Made by a program: the position numbers and the translations under genes
The notes under the pieces: model-generated
What the model was told of the DNA's origin: nothing
Database searches by the model: none
What the model saw: the letters and a program-made list of their open reading frames with translations, nothing else
From: Thermoanaerobaculia bacterium
Lineage (GTDB): Bacteria > Acidobacteriota > Thermoanaerobaculia > Multivoradales > UBA5704
Direction of reading: 5' to 3'
Assembly: GCA_030150965.1 (NCBI GenBank)
Contig: JASLEW010000429.1
Location: 1 to 16,130 of the forward strand
DNA: 16,130 nt
Shown: positions 5,899 through 12,530 of the stretch, piece by piece
How the letters are laid out: each line of letters starts with the position of its first letter
Numbering within the stretch: position 1 is the first letter of the stretch

Positions 5899-7143
5899 TC
5901 AGCGACAGGGCGCGGCGGGAGACCGGAACGTCCCGCCGGAGGAGTACCAGCCGTCGAAGCCGAGCGACGGCGCCTGATCGTAGAACCAGGAGAAGAAGGC
6001 GGTCTCCTGCGGCTGGTAGGAGTAGCCGCTGGGCATCTGGACCGCCGGCAGGGCGGTGCCGCTCAGCGGGTCGCCGACCTCGAGGTTGTCCTGGCATCCC
6101 GACACCTGGCCGGTGTGGCCCCAGGGCGGCGTGGGGTTGTCGCCGTAGGGGTCGTCCGCCCACTCGGCGAACTCGTGCGACAGCGCCTCGATGCTGATCA
6201 GCTTGCCCCCCTCCTGCACGGCGCCGATCTCCGACGCGGCATAGGTGACCACCGCGCCCTGGCTGGCGAGCGCCCCATGGTAGGAGATGGCGACGGGGAT
6301 GCCGTTCTCGGTGAAGTTCACGTTGTTGACCAGGAAGAGGACGAAGGTGCTGGCGTTGACGCCCAGCTTGGGGAACAGCGGCGCCACCTGGTCCTGCAGG
6401 TAGTTGAACCAGTTGTCGATATCGACGTAGCCGTAGCGCTGCACCCCGCCGGTGGTCACGCAGGCCGACTGGCGGGTGGTGTCGGAAGCCGGCAGCGCGA
6501 TGGTGAGGGCGGGCAGGACGGAGGGCGCCAGGCGGAGGCTGTAGCCGGAGTTGAGCTGGCCGGGGGCGGTGAAGTGCCAGAACTCCAGGCGGCGGATCTG
6601 CTCGACGAACTGCCGCGGCCCCTCGCCGTAGTTGAAGTTCACGAACAGCGGCGACTGCACGGCGAGGTCCAGCGGCTTGACGCCTCCCAGGCAGGCGTTC
6701 GGCACGCTGGGATCGAGCACGCTGCCGTCGGTGAACACCAGCCGCACCGGGATGATGAGGGTGGGCACGACGACGCTCTTCGCCCCCCGCAGCTGGGGGT
6801 TGGTGCCCACCATGGTGTAGGTGTACCGCCGGCCGCCGGCCGTGGCGACGCCGGTGAAGGTGGGCAGGCTCGGCGGCGGCGGCGGGCGCCGCCCTCGCTT
6901 CTCGTCCTCCGCCGTGGCGTTCCCGGGGTTCTCAGCCTTCTCGGCCTTCTCGGCCTTCTCAGCATGGGCGGCGAACGCCTTCTGCCAGAGCTCCGGCGTG
7001 GCGACGGGGTCCAGGCTCAGCGGCGCGTCCAGGCCGGTCGCGGCCGGCGCTTCCACCTCCTGCGCCACCGCGGGGGCGGACGGGGATGCAAGCGGCGTCA
7101 ACAGGGCAGCGGCCAGCAGGCCGGTGCGGATGGCATGGTTCAT
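5899..7143 (-). CDS. secreted HExxE-motif protein, putative zincin-like
   Basis: A 414-residue protein starting at ATG 7143, with AAGGAG and a short gap just upstream. A signal peptide ends at AVA (residues 25-27, before QE). It is followed by an acidic stretch with a triple AEK repeat (AEKAEKAEKAEN), basic residues and a PPPPPS linker, then a ~310-residue globular domain. The most notable motif is SHEFAEWADDP with H323, E324 and E327, then a Cys-containing VSGCQDNLEVGDPLSG. HExxE-type motifs followed by D/N-P also occur in EXORDIUM-like and other putative zinc peptidases, so metal binding is plausible. I recall this domain from hypothetical proteins of Acidobacteriota but know no characterised member, and peptidase activity is inference. 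It is convergent with the LVIVD/PKD gene and divergent from the toxin-antitoxin operon. Confidence 0.8.
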   Translation of the reverse strand: MNHAIRTGLLAAALLTPLASPSAPAVAQEVEAPAATGLDAPLSLDPVATPELWQKAFAAHAEKAEKAEKAENPGNATAEDEKRGRRPPPPPSLPTFTGVATAGGRRYTYTMVGTNPQLRGAKSVVVPTLIIPVRLVFTDGSVLDPSVPNACLGGVKPLDLAVQSPLFVNFNYGEGPRQFVEQIRRLEFWHFTAPGQLNSGYSLRLAPSVLPALTIALPASDTTRQSACVTTGGVQRYGYVDIDNWFNYLQDQVAPLFPKLGVNASTFVLFLVNNVNFTENGIPVAISYHGALASQGAVVTYAASEIGAVQEGGKLISIEALSHEFAEWADDPYGDNPTPPWGHTGQVSGCQDNLEVGDPLSGTALPAVQMPSGYSYQPQETAFFSWFYDQAPSLGFDGWYSSGGTFRSPAAPCR

Positions 7144-7289
7144 GAGTTTCTCCTTCGTCCTCTGCGCGCTCGAAGCGGTGACGACAACCCCTAGAGTAGC
7201 GGAATGCGCGCGGCAGTCGGAAGTCCGGTTCGAGGCGCTGCCGGCGGCTCCCTGCGCTCCCTGCGGTTGTTCGATGGACTTGCTAAAGA

Positions 7290-7319
7290 ATCGTAGCGGA
7301 TCCGCGCCGGCTGATGCAA
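7290..7319 (-). promoter_or_regulatory. possible sigma-70-type promoter of the HExxE gene
   Basis: On the minus strand TTGCAT (7319-7314) and TACGAT (7295-7290) are 18 bp apart, matching the -35 and -10 consensus partly. This is one of few AT-richer spots in the gap. The leader before ATG 7143 would be ~140 nt. Weak evidence. Confidence 0.3.
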
Positions 7320-7378
7320 GGGCCCGCACCCCGGCGTTTCCGGCCGGAGGCGGCGGCGGGGCACGGCAGCTCCGGTGC

Positions 7379-7412
7379 TTGAGCTCTCTGTGGGCAAGTG
7401 GTACTTTCCCAC
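7379..7412 (+). promoter_or_regulatory. promoter and palindromic operator of the toxin-antitoxin operon
   Basis: TTGAGC (7379-7384) and TACTTT (7402-7407) are exactly 17 bp apart, and TG at 7399-7400 makes the second an extended -10. The predicted start falls about at the ATG 7414, giving a leaderless message. A 23-bp palindrome at 7390-7412 is centred on 7401: arms GTGGG-n-AAGT and ACTT-n-CCCAC around 3 bp, nine of ten arm positions paired. It covers the -10 box, as expected for an autoregulatory antitoxin operator. Confidence 0.65.
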
Positions 7413-7413
7413 C

Positions 7414-7728
7414 ATGGCGGCCGCGACGACGTTTCTCACCCTGGACAAGAAGGGCCGCACGACCCTGCCCGAAGAGGTCCGCCGGGCCCTGGGGATCGGC
7501 GCGGGTGACTTCCTGCTCCTGGAGCGCACCGATCGCGGGACCTATGAGCTGGTGCCGGCAACCCTGGTGCCCAACGACCAGCTCTGGTTCCATCAGCCTG
7601 AGGTCCAGGCCCGCCTCCATCGGGCCGAGGCGGAGATTGCCGCGGGCAGAGCGACCAGGACCGAGGCGCCTGCCGAGGCGCAGGCGCTGCTGGACGGCCT
7701 GAAGAAGAGAGCGCGCCAGCGTCACTGA
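7414..7728 (+). CDS. AbrB/MazE-type antitoxin
   Basis: A 104-residue protein. I choose ATG 7414 over the upstream GTG at 7375 because the promoter lies between them and no ribosome site is seen; the message is probably leaderless. Residues ~5-48 are a swapped-hairpin AbrB/SpoVT DNA-binding domain (FLTLDKKGRTTLPEEVRRAL, then GIGAGDFLLLERTDRGTYEL). Residues ~55-104 form the toxin-binding tail, with NDQLWFHQPEVQARLHRAEAEIAAGRA followed by ALLDGLKKR, as in antitoxins where a DQxWFxxPExQ segment precedes a helix. It would neutralise the toxin encoded 7 bp downstream and repress its own promoter at the palindrome 7390-7412. Confidence 0.88.
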   Translation: MAAATTFLTLDKKGRTTLPEEVRRALGIGAGDFLLLERTDRGTYELVPATLVPNDQLWFHQPEVQARLHRAEAEIAAGRATRTEAPAEAQALLDGLKKRARQRH

Positions 7729-7735
7729 GGGAGGC

Positions 7736-8029
7736 ATGGCGCGCAAGCAGACCTTCCTTTCCGCGGTCTGGTCGGAGGTCTGGAAGGAGCGCTACGCCAG
7801 GCTCGGTGCCGAGCGGCAGGCCGCCTGCGACACGGCCGCCCTGGCGCTCATCAAGCAGACGGCCGCGCCGGGTCTCCGGATCAAGCCCATCCAGCCCGCC
7901 AAGCTCTACCTCGAGGCCAGGATCAACAGCGGCGACCGCATCGTCTTTCGGATCGAGGCCGGGACGGTCTTCTTCATCGACGTGGTGACGCACGACGAGA
8001 TCGCCCGGTATGGGAAGCGCCGGGGGTGA
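7736..8029 (+). CDS. RelE/ParE superfamily toxin
   Basis: A 97-residue protein starting 7 bp after the antitoxin stop. GGGAGG at 7729-7734 sits right after that stop but only 1 nt from the ATG, so initiation is probably by coupling to antitoxin translation. The RelE-like pattern is a basic helical N-terminus (WKERYARLGAERQAACDTAALAL), then the beta sheet LRIKPIQPAKLYLEARINS, GDRIVFRIEAGTVFFIDVV, and the C-terminal H86-D-E...RYGKRRG. Members of this fold are ribosome-dependent mRNA interferases or gyrase inhibitors; the basic tail and conserved Arg/Tyr fit the former, but this is not decisive. Order (antitoxin first) and spacing are standard for type II systems. Confidence 0.82.
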   Translation: MARKQTFLSAVWSEVWKERYARLGAERQAACDTAALALIKQTAAPGLRIKPIQPAKLYLEARINSGDRIVFRIEAGTVFFIDVVTHDEIARYGKRRG

Positions 8030-8032
8030 GAC

Positions 8033-8087
8033 GGTACCCCTTCATGGTAAAGTCCTGCGCGGCGCGCGCCTCTCTGGAGGGGGTGCC
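8033..8087 (+). promoter_or_regulatory. imperfect stem-loop between the TA operon and speA
   Basis: GGTACCCC (8033-8040) can pair along its full length with GGGGTGCC (8080-8087), with one G-T wobble. The 39-nt interior includes the self-complementary GGCGCGCGCC (8061-8070). It begins 3 bp after the toxin stop and ends ~65 bp before speA, so it could terminate the TA transcript or belong to the speA leader. No U-tract is present. Confidence 0.3.
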
Positions 8088-8153
8088 CGCCGTCCCTCGA
8101 CAGGTGTCCGGTGAAGGGCTGCCGGCCGGGAAGGAGCGCTCGCGCGAGGAGCG

Positions 8154-10079
8154 ATGGTTACCGCGACTTTGACCAGCCGCTGGACGGCAGCCGACTCGAT
8201 GGACCTCTACAACATCCGCGGCTGGGGCAACGACTACTTCTCGGTGAACGGGCGCGGGCACATGGCGGTGCACCCGGGCGGCTCGGGCAGCCCGGCGATC
8301 GATCTCAAGGAACTGGTCGACGAGGTGCGGCAGCGCGGCATCGGGCTGCCGCTGCTCATCCGCTTCTCGGAGATCATCAAGGCGCGCGTCGTCGAGCTCA
8401 ACGAGGCCTTCGGCCGCGCCATCGCCGAGTACGGCTACCAGAACGTCTACCGCGGCGTCTACCCGATCAAGGTCAACCAGGACCGCTACCTGGTCGAGCG
8501 CCTGGTGACCTACGGCCGGCCCTACCACTTCGGCCTGGAGGCGGGCTCCAAGCCCGAGCTGCTGGCGGTGATGGCGCAGCTCGAGGACGAGGACGGGCTG
8601 ATCATCTGCAACGGCTACAAGGACGAGGAGTACGTGGAGACGGCGCTGCTGGCGAGCCGCCTCGGCCGCACCGTGGTGCTAGTGGTCGAGAAGCCGTCGG
8701 AGCTGCCGCTCATCCGCCAGATCGCCGAGAAGACCGGCGTGCGGCCGCGCATCGGCATCCGCTCGCGCCTGTCGGCGCGCGGCGCCGGCCACTGGGAGGC
8801 GTCGGGCGGCGACCGCTCGAAGTTCGGCCTCTCCGGGCGCGATCTGCTCAACGCCGTGGACTACCTGCGCGAGCACCGCATGCTCGACACCTTCGAGCTG
8901 CTGCACTTCCACCTCGGCAGCCAGATCTCGTCCATCCGCTCGATCAAGGACGCGCTGCGCGAGGCGGCGCAGATCTACGTCAACCTGGTCAAGATGGGCG
9001 CCTCGCTGCGCTACCTCGACGTCGGCGGCGGCCTGGGCATCGACTACGACGGCTCGAACACCAACTTCGCCTCGTCGCTCAACTACACGCTCCAGGAGTA
9101 CGCCAACGACATCGTCTTCGGCGTCATGGAGGTGTGCGACCACGAGGCGGTGCCGCACCCGATCCTGGTCTCCGAGTCGGGGCGCGCCACCGTCGCCCAT
9201 CACGCGGTGCTGATCGTCGAGGCGCTGGGCGTCGCCGAGTTCGCGGTCGGCCAGCTGCCGCGCCAGCTCCCCGCCGACGCCGAGCTGCCGCTCAAGCACC
9301 TGTTCGAGACCTGCCGCGAGGTGTCGCGCAAGAACCTCCTGGAGTCGTACCACGACGCCATCGCCTACCGGGACGAGTGCCTGAGCCTGTTCAACCTCGG
9401 CCACCTGTCGCTGGAGAACCGCGGCATCGCCGAGGACCTGTTCTGGGCCACCTGCCAGAAGATCCTCAAGATCACCCGCGGCCTGCCGGCGGCGCAGGTG
9501 CCCGAGGACCTGGAGGGGCTGGAGCGCACGCTCGCCGACACCTATTTCTGCAACTTCTCGGTTTTCCAATCGCTGCCGGACTCCTGGGCGATCGATCAGC
9601 TGTTCCCGATCGTGCCCATCCACCGGCTGCAGGAGGAGCCGGCGAACCGCGCGGTGATCGCCGACATCACCTGCGACTCGGACGGCAAGATCGATCACTT
9701 CATCGACCGCCGCGACGTCAAGAGCGTGCTGGAGCTGCATGCGCTGCAACCCGACACGCCGTACTACCTCGGGGCCTTCCTGGTGGGGGCCTACCAGGAG
9801 ATCCTGGGCGACCTGCACAACCTGTTCGGCGACACCAACACGGTGCACGTCTCGCTCGACGCCGAGGAGGGGTATACGATCGACGGCGTGCTGGCCGGCG
9901 ACAGCGTCGAGGCGGTGCTGCGCTACGTGCGCTACAGCCGCGGCGACCTGGTGGCGCGGGTGCGCCGCGCCGCCGAGGCGGCGCTGCGCGCCAAGCGCAT
10001 GACGCTCGAGGAGTCGCGCCTGCTGGTGCGGCGCTACGAGGAAGGGCTTTCGGGCTACACCTACCTGGAACAGGACTAG
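8154..10079 (+). CDS. speA: biosynthetic arginine decarboxylase
   Basis: A 641-residue protein, close to the ~630-660 residues usual for SpeA. This PLP enzyme of fold type III converts arginine to agmatine and CO2, the first step of the agmatine route to putrescine and spermidine, in the cytoplasm. The order of motifs is that of the family: YNIRGWGNDYFSVNGRGHM at the N-terminus; VYPIKVNQ with the PLP lysine K106; GLEAGSKPELLAV; CNGYKDEEYV; SGGDRSKFGLS; LLHFHLGSQI; LDVGGGLGIDYDGS; SESGRATVAHH; and TCDSDGKIDHF, where C507 is the probable catalytic cysteine of the second subunit site. The chosen ATG 8154 has GAGGAG 2 nt away (too close) and AAGGAG 17 nt away (too far), so the start is slightly uncertain; ATG 8199 is the next choice. 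A cysteine dioxygenase gene follows after 50 bp and may be cotranscribed. Confidence 0.97.
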   Translation: MVTATLTSRWTAADSMDLYNIRGWGNDYFSVNGRGHMAVHPGGSGSPAIDLKELVDEVRQRGIGLPLLIRFSEIIKARVVELNEAFGRAIAEYGYQNVYRGVYPIKVNQDRYLVERLVTYGRPYHFGLEAGSKPELLAVMAQLEDEDGLIICNGYKDEEYVETALLASRLGRTVVLVVEKPSELPLIRQIAEKTGVRPRIGIRSRLSARGAGHWEASGGDRSKFGLSGRDLLNAVDYLREHRMLDTFELLHFHLGSQISSIRSIKDALREAAQIYVNLVKMGASLRYLDVGGGLGIDYDGSNTNFASSLNYTLQEYANDIVFGVMEVCDHEAVPHPILVSESGRATVAHHAVLIVEALGVAEFAVGQLPRQLPADAELPLKHLFETCREVSRKNLLESYHDAIAYRDECLSLFNLGHLSLENRGIAEDLFWATCQKILKITRGLPAAQVPEDLEGLERTLADTYFCNFSVFQSLPDSWAIDQLFPIVPIHRLQEEPANRAVIADITCDSDGKIDHFIDRRDVKSVLELHALQPDTPYYLGAFLVGAYQEILGDLHNLFGDTNTVHVSLDAEEGYTIDGVLAGDSVEAVLRYVRYSRGDLVARVRRAAEAALRAKRMTLEESRLLVRRYEEGLSGYTYLEQD

Positions 10080-10129
10080 CATCACTTTCCAAGGCGCGCC
10101 CCCGGCCGCATCGCCACGAAAGGAATCCC

Positions 10130-10726
10130 ATGCCAGCCCTCGCGCTTGCCACCGAACCGTTGATCGAGAACCTGCGTGCGGCTGCCGCGCTCCGCGACCC
10201 GGCGCGGATCGTCGAGCGCATCAAGGGCGACCTCGAATCGTTCATCCCGCCCGAGGGGCTGCGGCTGCCGGAGCGCTTCCGCAGGGCCCGGGCGGAGGGC
10301 TACAGCCGGCGCCTGCTCTACCGCGATCCGGACCTGGGTTTCACCGCGCTGGTGATGACCTGGGGGCCGGGCCAGCGCACGGCGCTGCACGATCATGCCG
10401 GCATCTGGTGCGTCGAGGGGGTGGTCGAGGGCGAGCTGGTGGTGACCCGCTACGAGCTGCTCGACGAGAGCCCGGACGGCCTCTGCCGCTTCGCCGACAA
10501 GGGATGCGTTCATGCCCGCGCCGGCTCGGCGGGGGCGCTCATCCCGCCGTTCGAGCACCACGTGCTGGCCAACGCCAGCAGCGAGCGCATCGCGCTCACC
10601 CTGCACGTCTACGGCGGCGAGATGGATCACTGCTCGATCTTCCTCCCCGAGCCGCAGCACCCGAGCGCGACCGCCGGCGCCGGCTGCTACCGGCGCCAGC
10701 CCCGGCAGCTCGCCTACGATGAGTGA
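10130..10726 (+). CDS. cysteine dioxygenase (Arg-type, with Cys-Tyr pair)
   Basis: A 198-residue cupin-fold protein; ATG 10130 is preceded by AAAGGA with a 5-nt gap. Cysteine dioxygenases oxidise cysteine to cysteine sulfinate using O2 and a three-histidine iron. Aligned by eye to human CDO, the ligands are H87 and H89 (LHDHAGIWC) and H144 (FEHHVLAN). R60 in GYSRR matches the arginine that holds the cysteine carboxylate, which argues for cysteine over 3-mercaptopropionate. C94 and Y161 (LHVYGG) fall exactly at the positions of human C93 and Y157, the thioether-crosslinked pair, and H159 matches H155, while Ser153 is replaced by T157. The gene lies between speA (50 bp) and the NrfD-fusion gene (45 bp), all on one strand. 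Confidence 0.88.
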   Translation: MPALALATEPLIENLRAAAALRDPARIVERIKGDLESFIPPEGLRLPERFRRARAEGYSRRLLYRDPDLGFTALVMTWGPGQRTALHDHAGIWCVEGVVEGELVVTRYELLDESPDGLCRFADKGCVHARAGSAGALIPPFEHHVLANASSERIALTLHVYGGEMDHCSIFLPEPQHPSATAGAGCYRRQPRQLAYDE

Positions 10727-10743
10727 TCCCGGCCGGCCGGCGG

Positions 10744-10758
10744 GCGGCAGGCTGCCGC
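10744..10758 (+). promoter_or_regulatory. inverted repeat just ahead of the FeS-NrfD gene
   Basis: GCGGCAG and CTGCCGC are exact inverted arms around a single G, ending 13 bp before ATG 10772. As RNA it would fold to a GC stem where a ribosome site should lie; as DNA it could be an operator. No Shine-Dalgarno sequence is visible between it and the ATG. Confidence 0.4.
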
Positions 10759-10771
10759 GGCACCCGGACGC

Positions 10772-12481
10772 ATGACCGGGCTGAGCGCGGGCGCCCCGCC
10801 CCCGGCGCCAGCAACGCCGGATACGCCGGACGGGCCGGAGCTGCCGGCGCGCTGGGCCAAGGTCATCGACCATCAGCGGTGCATCGGCTGCCACGCCTGC
10901 ACCACCGCCTGCAAGTCCGAGAACCAGGTGCCGCTCGGCGTCACCCGCACCTACGTCAAGTACGTGGACGTCGGGGTGTTTCCGCTGGCCCGCCGCGCCT
11001 TCCAGGTGACGCGCTGCAACCAGTGCGATGCCGCGCCGTGCACCTTCGCCTGCCCGACCAGCGCCATGTACCGGCGGCCGGACGGCATCGTCGACTTCGA
11101 CAAGTCGATCTGCATCGGCTGCAAGGCGTGCATCGCCGCCTGCCCCTACGACGCGATCTTCATCAATCCCGAGGACCACTCGGCCGAGAAGTGCAACCTC
11201 TGCGCGCACCGGCTGGACATCGGCCTGGAGCCGGCGTGCGTCACCGTCTGCCCGACCGAGGCCATCCTGGTCGGCGACCTCGCCGATCCGGCGTCCCTGG
11301 TGGCGCAGATCGTCCAGCGCGAGCCGGTCGCGGTGCGCCGCCCGGAGAAGGAGACCGCGCCGAAGCTGTTCTACCGCGGCGCCCACCAGGCGACGCTCGA
11401 TCCGCTGGCGGCGCGGCGCCCGCCGGGCGGCCTCTTCCTGTGGAGCCAGCAGCTCGCAGGCGCCGGGCAGGTGGTGGCCGGCCATCCCCACCCCGGCGGC
11501 TCGGCCGCCGCCGCCGTCCTCGCCTACGACGTGCCGCACCGCGCGCCGTGGGACTGGCGGGTCAGCCTCTACACGCTGACCAAGGGGGTCGCCGCCGGCG
11601 TCTACCTGGTGGCGCTGCTGCTCCTGGCGCTCGGCCGGCTCGCCCCCGGCGGCCTGCTCTGGCGTCTCGCGGTGCCGGTGCTGGGCGGCGTCTTCCTGGC
11701 GGCGACCGGCGCCCTGCTGATCTCCGACCTGGAGCACCCGGCGCGCTTCTGGCTGATCTTCGCCCGGCCGCAGTGGCGCAGCTGGCTGGCGCGCGGCGCG
11801 TTCCTCATCGGCGGCTACGCCCTGGTGCTGGCCGCGCACCTCGCCGCCGGCCTCGCCGGGCGGACGGACTGGCTGGTGGCGCTGGCCTGGCCCGGCGCGC
11901 CGCTCGCGCTGCTGGCCGCGGTGTATACCGCCTACCTCTTCGCCCAGGCCAAGGCGCGCGACCTGTGGCAGAACCCGCTGCTGCCGCCGCACCTCGCGGT
12001 GCAGGCCGTGCTGGCCGGCGCCGCGGCGCTGTTCCCGGCGGCGCTGGCGCTGGAGATGGACGCGATGCGGCCTCTCCTGCTCATCCTGGGCGTTGCGTGC
12101 GCGCTGCATCTCGGCATGGTGCTGGGCGAATGCACGCTGACCCACGGCACGGCGCACGCCCACCTGGCGATGCGGGAGATGGTGCGCGGCCGCTTCCGTC
12201 ATTTCTTCTGGGGCGGCGCGGCGCTGGTCGCCCTGGGCGGCGCCGCCGCCTGGGTGGTGCGCGCCGGCCTCGGCACCCTGTGCGACGGGTTGGCCGCGGC
12301 GGCCACCTTTCCGGGCCGGCCGGACGGCCTGCTGACGCAGCCGTTCCATGCCTCCGACTGGAGCGCTTCCATGCTGGTGCTGCTCGGCATCCTGCTCTTG
12401 CCGGCGCTCGCGTCGGTCGCCGGCCTCCTGGCCTTCGAGCACGCCTACGTGCAGGCCGGCCAGTCGGTGCCGCTCTCCTGA
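10772..12481 (+). CDS. fused four-cluster ferredoxin / NrfD-type membrane subunit
   Basis: A 569-residue fusion of two subunits that are usually separate in complex iron-sulfur molybdoenzymes. Residues ~30-215 are a DmsB/PsrB/NrfC-type electron-transfer domain with sixteen cysteines in four groups (C37/40/43/47, C82/85/90/94, C114/117/120/124, C141/144/156/160), enough for four [4Fe-4S] clusters. A ~50-residue linker leads to an NrfD/PsrC-type anchor with eight hydrophobic segments (about 265-290, 299-320, 342-362, 368-392, 407-428, 432-453, 476-500, 531-560) and the family phrase DLEHPARFWLIFARPQWRSW. Such anchors pass electrons to or from quinone. The N-terminus has no Tat or Sec signal, so the clusters probably sit in the cytoplasm. 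The start at ATG 10772 lacks a ribosome site; a 15-bp inverted repeat precedes it. The partner molybdoenzyme follows after 49 bp. Confidence 0.92.
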   Translation: MTGLSAGAPPPAPATPDTPDGPELPARWAKVIDHQRCIGCHACTTACKSENQVPLGVTRTYVKYVDVGVFPLARRAFQVTRCNQCDAAPCTFACPTSAMYRRPDGIVDFDKSICIGCKACIAACPYDAIFINPEDHSAEKCNLCAHRLDIGLEPACVTVCPTEAILVGDLADPASLVAQIVQREPVAVRRPEKETAPKLFYRGAHQATLDPLAARRPPGGLFLWSQQLAGAGQVVAGHPHPGGSAAAAVLAYDVPHRAPWDWRVSLYTLTKGVAAGVYLVALLLLALGRLAPGGLLWRLAVPVLGGVFLAATGALLISDLEHPARFWLIFARPQWRSWLARGAFLIGGYALVLAAHLAAGLAGRTDWLVALAWPGAPLALLAAVYTAYLFAQAKARDLWQNPLLPPHLAVQAVLAGAAALFPAALALEMDAMRPLLLILGVACALHLGMVLGECTLTHGTAHAHLAMREMVRGRFRHFFWGGAALVALGGAAAWVVRAGLGTLCDGLAAAATFPGRPDGLLTQPFHASDWSASMLVLLGILLLPALASVAGLLAFEHAYVQAGQSVPLS

Positions 12482-12530
12482 GGCGCGGGCCGGGGAGCTG
12501 GAGAGCCGGGGAGCCGAGGAGCGATCGCCC

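Noticed and set aside
6922..6965. TTCTCGGCC repeats as a CRISPR or regulatory repeat
   Set aside because: It is a short in-frame tandem repeat coding for AEK units within the secreted HExxE protein.
12490..12514. Direct repeat CCGGGGAGC twice, 16 bp apart, before the molybdoenzyme gene
   Set aside because: Short purine-rich copies next to a ribosome site are common in such GC-rich leaders; no further support for an operator.
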